NCBI RefSeq assembly: GCF_050908995.1
Contig: NC_135121.1
Location: 744,001-808,000 of the forward strand
Direction of reading: 5' to 3'
DNA length: 64,000 nt
Origin: Andrena cerasifolii
Taxonomy: Eukaryota; Arthropoda; Insecta; Hymenoptera; Andrenidae
The notes under the pieces are model-generated. The model was not told the origin of the DNA and made no database searches. It saw only the letters and a program-made list of their open reading frames with translations. Made by a program: the position numbers and the translations under genes. Of this stretch, positions 1-10,003 are shown one piece after another (the first letter of the stretch is position 1; every line of letters begins with the position of its first letter).

Positions 1-1908
1 TATTTCCACTGGTTTTTAAGATATTGCGCTTACAAAATTACTGATTTTCACTGGAAGAAAACCGTCTGGAATAGCAAGGACCGGGGTGGGTCTTACTGGC
101 GCCACGGGTGGCATTGCCTGTTGAAACTGATACCTACCTGCCAAAGGTCTACGACAGGGTTCGCAGGCCCAAAAGCTGGACAATTCTTTTCCGTCAGAAA
201 TGCTACTTAGGTAGGTACATCTGCGGTATCGAGAAGCGCACCGTTACTTTTATTTCGCACTTGCATCTACGCTCGGATGGCCGGTTCTTTTGGGAGGGAT
301 GTAAGTTGGATTGGTTAGGTAAGGGCTAGTGAAAGTAGCTAGACTAAATTTCAACCATAGGGAGCAGATTGTATCCCTGACAAACGACTGCTCTCTTGAA
401 GAGGCCCTCTTCACAGCAATACCTCCTCCCCAATGCCCACCTTCTCTCGCACGGAATACGTCAACGTATGCTTTTGTTTTGATATCGAAGTTCGTGTTTA
501 TACCCCTTTTCTTCCTGTGTCTCTCCACGAGGAGTATTGCCGGTGGATTGTAGGAGCGTAGATGTCTGGACGCCAGTTGTTGAATTCTGGAGACGATAGA
601 AACACTTTCTTACAAAACACACATGTACTGTAATTAAAGTAAATCGTATTCCTCTCGGGCAGGAGTTGCCCTACGCCCGTCAAGGAGATGCGGCTTGGTA
701 CCCCGTGGCGAGGGCTGCCCTTCGCAGTGCCTCACCCAATTTTTATGGTTTTTTCCGGAAAAAGGTACGAATCCTGGGCCGAACGTAACGAATTGGTGTC
801 AGGCCCCCGCAGTCGAGGGTGAAATATCCATTACAGCGTATTAAGAAATTATTTTCTTCATCGTGTGGATGGGGACAGTGATGACAATGTATTCCTGGCG
901 TTCGGTCGATTAAAATCATACCAAATTTCAAGTAAATCGGACTATTTTTAACCAAGTCAAGTCAACTTGAAATGATATAAATCGATTTTCCATGGAAGTT
1001 CCTCATTATGGTCCGAATTACGTCGTTCTTGGTGTCAGTTCCTTCGGCGAAACATAAGGAATCGATGTTTGTCGTTTTCGCAAAGATCTGATAAGAAATG
1101 CGCGAGTCGAAGATTGCTCAGTTCTTACTAAGCACTCGAACCCCTTCGCGGGTCGAAAGCCATAAAATTCGGGTGAGGCACTGTGAAGGGCAGCCCTCGC
1201 CACGGGGTACCAAGCCGCATCTCCTTGACGGGCGTAGGGCAACTCCTGCCCGAGAGGAATACGATTTACTTTAATTACAGTACATGTGTGTTTTGTAATA
1301 AAGTTTTTCTATCGTCTCCAGAATTCAACAACTGGCGTCCAGACATCTACGCTCCTACAATCCACCGGCAATACTCCTCGTGGAGAGACACAGGAAGAAA
1401 AGGGGTATAAACACGAACTTCGATATCAAAACAAAAGCATACGTTGACGTATTCCGTGCGAGAGAAGGTGGGCATTGGGGAGGAGGTATTGCTGTGAAGA
1501 GGGCCTCTTCAAGAGAGCAGTCGTTTGTCAGGGATACAATCTGCTCCCTATGGTTGAAATTTAGTCTAGCTACTTTCACTCGCCCTTACCTAACCAATCC
1601 AACTTACATCCCTCCCAAAAGAACCGGCCATCCGAGCGTAGATGCAAGTGCGAAATAAAAGTACCGGTGCGCTTCTCGATACCGCAGATGTACCTACCTA
1701 AGTAGCATTTCTGACGGAAAAGAATTGTCCAGCTTTTGGGCCTGCGAACCCTGTCGTAGACCTTTGGCAGGTAGGTATCAGTTTCAACAGGCAATGCCAC
1801 CCGTGGCGCCAGTAAGACCCACCCCGGTCCTTGCTATTCCAGACGGTTTTCTTCCAGTGAAAATCAGTAATTTTGCAAGCGCAATATCTTAAAAACCAGT
1901 GGAAATAA
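1..1908. repeat. Large fold-back (inverted repeat) element
   Basis: Bases 1 to about 735 reappear as the reverse complement at about 1174 to 1908, so position p pairs with about 1909-p. The arms differ by only scattered substitutions (for example a T/G change near 230 versus 1670). The loop of roughly 440 bases (736-1173) is not self-complementary. The left arm is cut by the window edge, so the true end may lie outside. Short open frames occur in both arms in mirror image but show no recognisable domain, so I do not call them genes. A non-autonomous fold-back DNA element or a recent inverted duplication would both explain it. Confidence 0.85.
736..1173. repeat. Loop sequence of the fold-back, related to the MITE at 27841-28151
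   Basis: The loop shares ordered blocks with 27841-28151: a block around tattaa(g/a)aaatt, a 'cgattaaaatcat' block, 'cggactatttttaac', and 'ttttcgcaaagatctg' followed by 'agaaatgc'. The order and spacing agree, so the two are diverged members of one repeat family. Confidence 0.65.
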
Positions 1909-3129
1909 AGTGTATACATTAAAGCTTATTGAATTTGTCTTGAAACGCACTATCAACACAGGTGTTCAAAAAAAAAATAGTTCCATTTGAAAAAACGAAC
2001 TTGACCATCATATCTTTTAAAATAATAATAATAATAAATCGTCTCGGCTAATAAATTGGCCCTCTCGAACCATTCAATTACATATTTTTAAAAAAAATTT
2101 ATCTCCAATACTTTAGGAGATATCGCGCTGTCCAGTCTTAGGTGGGACACCCTGTATAATAAAAGTTAATTTGTGAAACACAGCTTTTTTCAATTTGAAG
2201 TCAGATATTAGTTCGTTTAGTCAATAATACATTACCATTCATCGACTGACCACCACTCATATTGTTGTTTTCTTCTACATTTTCTTTTACTTGTAAACAC
2301 AGGTTCAACAGTAAGTCTATACAACTATAATACTACAATAATACTATGGAAACTAACTATGGAAATTAACTATTCCAAATTAATAGTTTAATAATAACAA
2401 TTAATAATAATAAAAACTTTAATCATATTACAGACTATAACTCTATGTATAACACTATATATTAACTTAGAAAACTCGTGAAACTATTCAGCTGTGTATT
2501 GCCTGTGACTGCTCTTGCAGAACTGAAAACAGCATCCACGGTGAACGAATGCCTATGCATTGTATAAACAAAATTTGAGAGCAACTGAATGTTTAGACTC
2601 ACCGTCTTATCGCTTGACGAAACCGCACGAGTGGACCCTACGCTACACGCCGGGTTGGGCGTAGCACGCGCCTGAGCGGTGAACGTTTTAATGATTTCGG
2701 CTATTTTTTCCTTTTCGGGCAAATTCAGGCAGTTGAAATTGACGTTAATATAAAGTTTAATGTTCCCTCAATTAATATACAAAAAATCACGAAGGTACTT
2801 TTCGATACTTTTTGTAAAACTCAAGTCAAAGATGATAAACATTTAACATAAAAAATTGGGACAAATTGTTGATATTGCAAAAAAGTTTTTCGGCAGCTGG
2901 GAAGGTCATATAATACTAAACATAACTTATAAAAATCAAATTAATCAGATAAACATTCGACGAATAGCACGTGTTTAAAGAAACGCACCGAAAATTGGAA
3001 TAAATTTCAAGCATCATTTTTGACAACAAATTGGTAAATTCAACAAAAATTATGGGTAACATTAAAACCCACGTTCCTTTATTAACATTTTAAGATACAA
3101 GAATTTGTGGAACAAACACTTTAGATTCT
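1909..3129. other. AT-rich intergenic stretch with a transposon-end-like motif
   Basis: No gene is supported. Reading the minus strand from about 2158, the sequence starts tatacagggtgtcccacc and continues into an AT-rich tail with an (aat)n run near 2020-2035. This start is typical of one end of several arthropod repeat families (family knowledge), but no partner end was found. A minus-strand open frame at 2462-2722 has no recognisable domain. Confidence 0.4.
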
Positions 3130-3620
3130 TGACTTTTTAGCATTACGCGAAACACTGAGCACTGGTCCGAGAGGGCGGATAAGGCAACGCATAAAACTCT
3201 GACGGCACCAAGGTGCGTCTAGGTATGGATCGCCCGCCCCCGATGAAGACCATGCGAAAAACGGGGTAGAATCCTGGTAGGTTTAATGCGTACCATGAGG
3301 AGGCGGGCATCCAAAGCCACTTTCTCCCCTCGAGGAGGCTCGTCTTCCCCGGCCGTGCGGGGAAGTTCGGTGCGGCTATCGCGGCCGAGTGGCCAGTTTT
3401 TCCTACCCTGGCAGATGCATGGAGGCCCCCCTTCCCGAGCCGTCGCAGGAAGAAGGGGGTGGAGCGGTCGCTGGAACGGAAGGTGCGGTCAGCCCTGGGG
3501 GAACACTCGCCTCCGGAATGTTTGTACACTCACTGACTGAATGGTCCGAGTGGCGCCTGGGACCCACGGCACGTGCCGTTATGCTCCCCCCGCCCAAATC
3601 GATACTAAATGACTAAATGA
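3130..3620. other. GC-rich unclassified segment, possibly a LINE 3' remnant
   Basis: This block is much more GC-rich than its surroundings and has several overlapping open frames on both strands, as expected of GC-rich DNA. It ends in a short tandem tail (aaatgactaaatgacta near 3607-3622), which would fit a non-LTR retrotransposon 3' end. No protein motif is recognisable. Confidence 0.3.
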
Positions 3621-4524
3621 CTACATATTGGTTCGGGAGATCGTTGATTCAAAATTATTATTTCACTCCGATGGGGAAAAAATGTTTTGTTACGTCCCGA
3701 AGGGACTTCCTGTAAATCACCCCGAGCGGTTGGAATGATTTACCGGGTTCTTGCTCTATCGAAGGGCTAAGGCCCACCTTGACTATACTTACCGGGAATA
3801 TGGAAGGTGATAAGGGGTTGAAAGAATAAAGTACAGGGGATATAAGGGAGAAACGATAAGGATAAATATATTGTTACATAAATAAGATTATCCTACCTCG
3901 AGACAGCGCTTCGTCTCAGCTGTCGCTCGCTGTGTCGCTCGGGTGTCGCGCGGCACGCTTGCCGTCTCGCGTTTCGGTCGCTCGCAGTGTCGCTGACCCA
4001 GGGGTAGATCGTGGTCGCTCGCTGTGCTCTCGGATGTCGGTGGCCTAGTGCCCGTCGTACCGCACTGTCTCTAAACGTTGTATTTCTACGCGGTCCTACG
4101 TCGGTCTCGATTGACGCGCAAGGGCTCTCCCGGCGAGGCCGTTTCCAGTATGTCGGACGGAGTTAACCTTCTTACGAATTACGATCGGCCGAGCGCGCTT
4201 TGTGGAATCTACGCGGAGACGTGGTCGCGGTATCTAGACGGTCCTCTCGTCCGTCGTGACTTCCTAGCTCGAGCTCTCGAATAAGAATCCTGTTTTCGCG
4301 GCTCTCGATCGCGGGCCGAACCTCGAACGATCCCCACGAATGGGGAAAACTGAGCGCGGTCGTTGTCCCTATCGCTGCTGCCACGGGCTCAGCACCACGC
4401 GATTGCTACACGCGAGGCGATTCCGCTGAATCGCCTTTGCGAAACAAAAGCGACGCGTGGACAGCAAGCACGGGATGGACCTGAAGGACCCATGTAACAG
4501 TCTGCTTGCTACATATTGGTTTGG
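3621..4524 (+). repeat. Probable solo LTR or LTR-bearing remnant
   Basis: A candidate LTR runs from TGTTACG at 3688 to CTACA at 4513 (about 826 bp, TG...CA ends), preceded by a purine-rich 'gatggggaaaaaatg' that could be a polypurine tract. A 16-base near-repeat (ctacatattggtt then cgg or tgg) lies at 3621-3636 and 4509-4524. That pair could be a target-site duplication of an 873-bp insertion, or two LTR/internal junctions of a collapsed array. No convincing 4-5 bp duplication flanks the TG...CA unit, so the class is uncertain. Confidence 0.4.
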
Positions 4525-4690
4525 AAAAATTTTTCGGTGCTGGGTCACGTCTGAAGGTCATCACTTCCCTCGGTTAGGTCTGAAAAAATTTCCGGTGGCG
4601 GGTCAGGTCTGAAAAAATCTCCGCGGCGGCAGGATCAGGAGTGATCCCCTCCACGATTACGGTTCCTCTCTCTGAAAAAATTTTCAGGGG
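4525..4690 (+). repeat. Imperfect short tandem repeats
   Basis: Several diverged units of the form 'ggtctgaaaaaattt(c)cggtggcggg' occur between 4520 and 4690, at variable spacing. No coding content. Confidence 0.5.
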
Positions 4691-4692
4691 TG

Positions 4693-4912
4693 AAAAAATA
4701 TTCACTGATACTTCCAAAGTAGCCAAACACAATTATGTTCGAAATTGACGTAAAATCACTAATATTCCATAACTTCAACTCAAATGCGGCACGGGTTCCT
4801 GTTGTCCAATCAGTTTAAAACTTTGCACATCTCAGTTTCTCACCAAGTCTCATATTTTAGGGGGGTAAGACCAAAGAAATCGAAAGTTGAAAAGTAAGGA
4901 CCACCCTAAAGC
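4693..4912 (+). repeat. Dispersed repeat family A, copy 1
   Basis: This stretch closely matches 60803-60993 (opposite strand) and 63065-63256 (same strand). Shared blocks include 'aatattcactgatacttcc', 'aaatcactaa.att', 'ggcacgggtt', 'tgtccaatca' and 'aaggaccaccctaa' at the right end. It reads as a non-autonomous element; terminal repeats are not clear. Confidence 0.75.
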
Positions 4913-6550
4913 GCAGCCATATTTGCTCATATGACACTCGCACCGGACGCGCTTTTCGGAAATTTCTACCGACGCGCATGCTCCTTTCCTAGGAACTTTG
5001 CGCGGCAACCAGTGGGGAATTTTGGCCGCCACGTACCACGGGTGCACTGAACCTCGGGACTTTCGGTCACAAGATGGCGCTAGTCGAGGGACTTTTGTGG
5101 GGAATGAGCTGCCCCCTCCTTGCGTACTGTGCAGGAGTGAGGATATGGCGAGTTCGTGCTTGCGTCGCCACGCAGGCTCGCCCCAGTCTGTTCTGACTAG
5201 CATTGGAAAACGTCTGTTTTCTAGAACGTTCGATATTACGTGCTACCACGTGTTCAGCGATACGTTTAGTCACATAACTGCGATACTGCCGGTTTGTCGG
5301 CTTTGGCCTGTTGGGCTTGTCGTGTTCGATATCCGACTCTCACCTGTGTGGTTGTTTAGCTCGATGTCGAGCAATCTCGAGTGCATAGTTAGTGGTTGCA
5401 CGAGATAAAAATGAAACCCCCTTTGGTTACACCAACGTACGTCTTCTGTTCATCCTTCCGATCCAGAACACGTGTGCGGTAGTAGGTCCGCGAGAGAGTG
5501 GAAGGTAACGTCTCTACATCATTTACCTCCACCGGTAACACTGAAGTTACCTACACTTTGCGCTTCAGCAGTCGATTGCCTGGTCCCTGGCCTCTGCGAT
5601 ACGCCCTGTGAGGGTGGTCAACCCCTCACCCTGACCTAGAATCGGCATACGGCAACTACTGACTTTTAATAAAAAATATCAACTTCGTCCTCACGGGTTG
5701 TGATTCCCAACTTTGTGGTATTAAACAATTCCGCAGAACGGATGAAACAGGAGAACAAGAAAGGTAGGTCAATAATTAATTGTAGTTAACAACTTTAAGT
5801 AACTAGGTTTATTACAAGAAAGTTTATTATTATTATTATTACTATTACATACGAAGTACACGCGAACATAAAGAAAGAATCAGAAAGATTCTGTTTTTAC
5901 GATACTTTTAGCAACTATTACAATGAGAATATTGTTTATAAATGATACTTCTTTAAATGTATTCAATGTATAATACGACAACTTTGGTACTGCAGTCGTA
6001 TCTGTGTTAGATTCCATATATTTCAGAGATTTTGAATTCCAATGCACAGAATTTCCAAACCAAACTTACGATTGTAAATATCCCCTGAAAAAAGATACAT
6101 TGTTAATATAAATGTCACGTTATGAGTTTTTGACAGTACTTCGAAAATGTTTTTTAGATCAGATGAATTATTTATTTCTATCTATATTCCATGAGTAATT
6201 GGATTTTGTATATTCCGAGAAATTTGTACTTTTCAAATTACCCCCATCACCAATCCTTAAATCGATAATTATTTTTACGCAGTGTTGTAGATATATAAAA
6301 GAAGATGCAACTTTTGTTTAAGGGGGGGGGGAGCCACTGTGAATTCTTGCTTCAAATTTTTTTTGTACGTTTTCATAATGTTCCGAGTCTTAAAAATATA
6401 CCTGCACAGTTTCAAAGTAGGTCTCAAAAAATTGTGGGAGTTACAGAAAGTTTTGTATAGGTAGCGCAGCGCTCGAAACCGAGTGCACGCATAGGTAACT
6501 TGATGTTAATCGCCCAAAAAGTTTATGTCTAAGAATCCAAATATATGTAA
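4913..6550. other. No recognisable gene; mixed composition
   Basis: The left part (about 4930-5660) is GC-richer and carries an open frame at 4998-5408 whose translation has no recognisable domain. A (tta)n microsatellite lies near 5826-5848 and a run of nine or ten G near 6322-6331. I see no transposon ends or RNA gene. Confidence 0.5.
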
Positions 6551-6800
6551 TAAGAGCGATTATGAGCTTATACAGGGTGTCTAAAAATGGTGGAGGTCCT
6601 TGAAAAGGGTGACACAGGGGGTGATTGGAAACAACTTTTTCTTACCGAAAATATTGTCCCAAGCTTCGTTAACGAGATATTAACAAAAAAAACCGACCAA
6701 TCAGAGCGCGCGCCTTCCGCCTGAGCTCCCGGGGTAACGTTGGCTACGCGGTAGGCGGCTACGCTTGTGCTACGAACGTACGAACTAGCAAGACAGCATG
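6551..6800 (+). repeat. Transposon-end-like repeat with cagggtgt start
   Basis: Starts tacagggtgtctaaaaatgg near 6573, then an AT-rich stretch and a GC-rich block (ccgaccaatcagagcgcg). The start resembles the minus-strand end near 2158, which suggests a widespread repeat family. The other end was not located. Confidence 0.35.
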
Positions 6801-7623
6801 CATCAAACGAACCGGATTACATAGTTTTTTTTAAAGCAGAATCTTAAATAATAATTATTTGAAGTGAGAGGCCAAGAAATACGTAAATTTCGTTTTCAAA
6901 TAACGCATAAGCGAAAAGGTAATGTAACAGAAAATGTACGACAAGTGATAGTAAGTCGTTATTGAGGTAAAAATCCGTTGTTTAATAACAGCCAACACAA
7001 CTAAAGGGTATAGCCGGTTAAGATGGTCAAATGTGCCCTTGAACTGAATTCAACTCGCTGAGTTACTTATACATTTAGTTAAGTTTCAACATTATATCTC
7101 GACCCGGGGTGTAGAAAAGGGTAAAGATAAACAATCAGGTTTTTGCCGAATTTCTCCTATATTAGCGCATGAAAAAAAATGAAGAAAAAAATCAGACGCA
7201 TTTCTGTTATAGGGGCCCATATTAGAGAATATTTTCAGATTTTTAAATTGAAAAACCAAGCTGTGAAAAATAAAAAACGCAAAAAAATGTAGAAAAATGC
7301 AGATTTCGTGTTGAAGTTTTCGAGCGACTAGATTTTTAATTTTACAGTAGTTAGATATTGACATGATTATTATCTACAATTTTTTCAGATTTTTCGGTAA
7401 GGTGCGCCATAGTTAAAAAAATCAGAAAACGATATTTTCGAGATATTTAGCGTGAAAACGTGATAAGTAATTTTAATTTTTGCATTTCCGTCATACAGTG
7501 AATGCATTATATGATTTTTAATATCTCTACATTCGACAGAGTAATATGTAAACGGAGGGAATTAAGTTAATATGATTAATTGGTAGTGTATACGCATCAT
7601 ATTGTACGAAAGAATCAATCAGC
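6801..7623. other. AT-rich stretch, nothing recognised
   Basis: AT-rich sequence without supported genes or clear repeats. The open frame on the minus strand at 7092-7364 is low-complexity and phenylalanine-rich, and is not credible. Confidence 0.5.
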
Positions 7624-7711
7624 GCCGCAATTAGCGGAGTGGTTAGAGTGTTAGACTCCAGAACTGCTGCATACTCTCTTTTGTCGTAGGTTCGCACCCC
7701 ACCAAGGTCCA
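7624..7711 (+). tRNA. tRNA-like sequence, probably a pseudogene
   Basis: An A-box-like segment (ttagcggagtggttagag, 7631-7648) and a B-box-like segment (gtaggttcgcaccccac) are about 45 bases apart and are followed by a run of T (from about 7713) that could stop RNA polymerase III. The middle contains gactccagaac, which looks like a tRNA-Trp(CCA) anticodon loop, but the anticodon and acceptor stems pair poorly and the spacing would need a long variable arm. Best read as a tRNA-derived relic or a SINE head. Confidence 0.4.
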
Positions 7712-8336
7712 ATTTTTTTTTTTCATGATATAAAATTTTTTCATCGTTGATTACATGACAATACACGATATTCATTTAAAAATGTTTCTAGAATATTTTA
7801 AAAATATTTTATCATAAGGTTTCCATAAAAATAATTTAAATGCACCGCCGCGCCGGTTTTCTGCCTATGTATTGTTCTAGCTCCGGATAGTTTATAATAT
7901 TTTGTCAATGGAATAGATGTGTGGTATTGGCTTATGATATGTATTCTGAATCCACTGGTTGAATTGTGGTCGCAGATGTCGGGATTGCCATAAGCCAGCT
8001 GTAGTATACAGCTGTTATTATGCTTTATTACATTATAATACATTATATTAAATTGCATTGCATTGCATTTTTGTTATATTTTGGTTGGTATGTTATACTA
8101 TTGATTATTGATCAGGGAATCAATGTAATGAATCAATGTAAAATTTCCGCTAAACAGTAACCGCTAACTGCTAACGTCTTTGACTGAGTGGCGGCACGCG
8201 CGCCTTCCGTCAAAGGCGGCGCAACGCGTTTAGTTTTGTGACGAAATCGGCCACATGTGTGTGGCCGTCAAAGCGAATCGAGTCCTCGATCGGTGCAGAA
8301 CGACTTTTTAACCGGTGACCGTTTGTCCGTTTCAAC
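7712..8336. other. Upstream region of the zinc-binding transposon gene
   Basis: Mostly AT-rich. The last 170 bases (8165-8336) turn GC-rich just before the ATG at 8337 and may be the transposon's 5' untranslated region. No terminal inverted repeat was identified. Confidence 0.4.
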
Positions 8337-9100
8337 ATGTCTACCAGAGAAGTGCAAGTTGTCGACAGAAAAACTGTGCGTGCCAAGTGTATTAAATGTA
8401 ATGTTCTGATTCGAAAATCATACGGGCAAAAGAAAACAAGAAATTCGGTGGCTGAAGCCGCAAAGTTTCCTGGGATTTTAGACAATGTGGTGGCTGTTGG
8501 TGATATACTTTGCAATAAGTGCCGTCTTTTCATATGTAGAACTACCGAACTTAGTACAGTTTCTCAACTTCAAGAATATCAAGAGATTCCACACTCTTTA
8601 GAATCTTCAGACAGAGAATCCTCAATAGCAATGCCTATTATAGCCTATATCCACAAGTGAGCCATTTCCATTTGAAGCACATACGCTCGAAACCTCTTTA
8701 TCTGAAGATATAGTTAACACATCATCGTCACTTCAGGAATCATCAACCGATTCCGATCCATTATCAACAATTGAAGACCCATCAGTTATTTTAGATGTTA
8801 GTACCTCTGAAGAATCGAATGTAGAGTACATCGAAATGCCATTTTCCAGGGTAGTTGCCACCCATGGGTATTGTTTCGTGTGTGGGTCCAAAAAAGGTAT
8901 TATCAACGTGCCATTTGAAACACGAAAGCAAGTATTCATCATGCGCAGATTATATGTGCCTAAAGGAAATCGGTGCTGCCCCAGTCACTTGTTAAAAAAA
9001 CGGTTGTTTCACAATATCGTTGCAAACTTACGGGTTCATTCTAATACTAGTTTAGTCGAATGTAATGAATTAAGAGATCATTTTGAATATATTGCACTCA
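8337..9100 (+). pseudogene. Zinc-binding transposon protein, N-terminal part, frameshifted
   Basis: The gene is open in one frame at 8337-8660 and in another from 8644, so a single frameshift lies near 8636-8660. The first part has paired cysteines (C18, C21, then C59, C62, C67). The second, after an acidic serine-rich linker, has YCFVCG, then VPFETRKQVF and NRCCPSHL, which together look like a C-C-C-H zinc-binding module. I associate this arrangement (CxxC, VP..TR..VF, RCC..H) with proteins of ISL2EU-type DNA transposons, but that is recall and not a search. The catalytic DDE region is missing: coding sense is lost at about 9101, where the repeat at 9101-9478 begins. The product cannot be functional as it stands. 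Confidence 0.55.
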
Positions 9101-9478
9101 CAAGGGAAGGTCGCGATCCGGACGAGCGCTTTTTGAACGAGACCGGGCTCAAATTATGGGGGCCGATGGGCATTAAAAAAGTGCAAAACATTAGGGGTAT
9201 CTCGCTAGCCGTTTTTATAAAAAATGGCTTTAAACATATACAGGTTACTAGATATAAGAAAACAATCAAGTTCTTAACAGAAGCTGTTGTAGCTGCGAGC
9301 GTTACGCCGCAGGTTCATGTTCTAGAGGTCGTACGTTCGAGACTCGGCAATGGAAGTTTCATTTTTTTATTTTTTCCAACTGCATTTCTATTTCTTATTC
9401 CTTTTTTTACTCACTGCTATATAAATAATATATAAGAATTATAGAGTATAGGATGTGGACTACAATTCTTAATAACAC
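9101..9478 (+). repeat. 378-bp repeat family B, copy 1
   Basis: From acaagggaaggtcgcgatcc to ttcttaataacacg this is nearly identical to the reverse complement of 38465-38830. Outside these points the two copies share nothing, so both borders are defined by the comparison. In both copies the left border abuts the broken end of a transposase-type gene. It contains a tRNA-like core. Confidence 0.85.
9285..9352 (+). tRNA. tRNA-Met-like core inside repeat family B
   Basis: The segment tagctgcgagcgttacgcc ... gttcatgttctagaggtcg ... gttcgagac resembles an elongator tRNA-Met: A-box-like start, CAT in the anticodon position, 'gaggtcgt' before a GTTCGA B box. It is followed by runs of T from about 9362. 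The A box is imperfect and the acceptor stem does not close, so this is a tRNA-derived promoter of a SINE-like repeat or a relic. The same structure lies inverted at about 38578-38650. Confidence 0.45.
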
Positions 9479-9714
9479 GCTTTTTATTAATCAACTTATT
9501 TTTTTATTAATAACAAGTGTGGCTAAAGCGTTTATTAAAATAAAATTCGTTTTTTAATAATTATGTATTTGGCTACTGAATATATATGTGCGCAGAAATT
9601 GCAAATAATATAGATGTGAACATAATATTATAATGAGTACATGCAATACATAATACAGCAATAGTAGAAGTAAACATACAAATGTATGGGATGTGGCGTA
9701 TTTTTTCAATATAT
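9479..9714. other. AT-rich spacer
   Basis: No feature seen. It ends in the ATAT target site of the gypsy element. Confidence 0.5.
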
Positions 9715-9986
9715 TGTTGCGAGCACCCTTTGGTTGGAATCCAGGGCCTGCTGGTGCTCGTGACAAGAACAAGAGGACAGCGAGAAGAAGGCGATCGGAT
9801 CGATCGCCTGTCAAGCTGTCATTCGATAGCCAGACGCCATTACAAGCAGACGCATCGACATATACATATTTCTTGCGCGTTTGTGATTACATTCGGTTTA
9901 TCTGTTACCCTGTTTCTGTTAATGTTCTATTGTTTCTATTGTACTTTAGTATTAAACGTCTACTATGCCTAACCGAAACTATAACA
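9715..9986 (+). repeat. 5' LTR of the gypsy element
   Basis: 272 bp. Close to its start, GCGAGCACC pairs with GGTGCTCG about 25 bases further on, giving a stem-loop also seen in the LTRs of the element at 34462-38234. An ATG at 9965 near its end is in frame with gag; in the 3' LTR the equivalent frame is closed by a C-to-T change (cga to tga). Confidence 0.95.
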
Positions 9987-10003
9987 TTGGTGTCAGAAGT
10001 GGG

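Noticed and set aside
108..1919. Mirror-image small frames in the first fold-back
   Set aside because: Presence in both arms follows from the inverted repeat, and the translations show no motif.
4998..5408. 136-residue open frame
   Set aside because: No domain, no clear upstream signal, in a GC-rich patch where long frames arise by chance.
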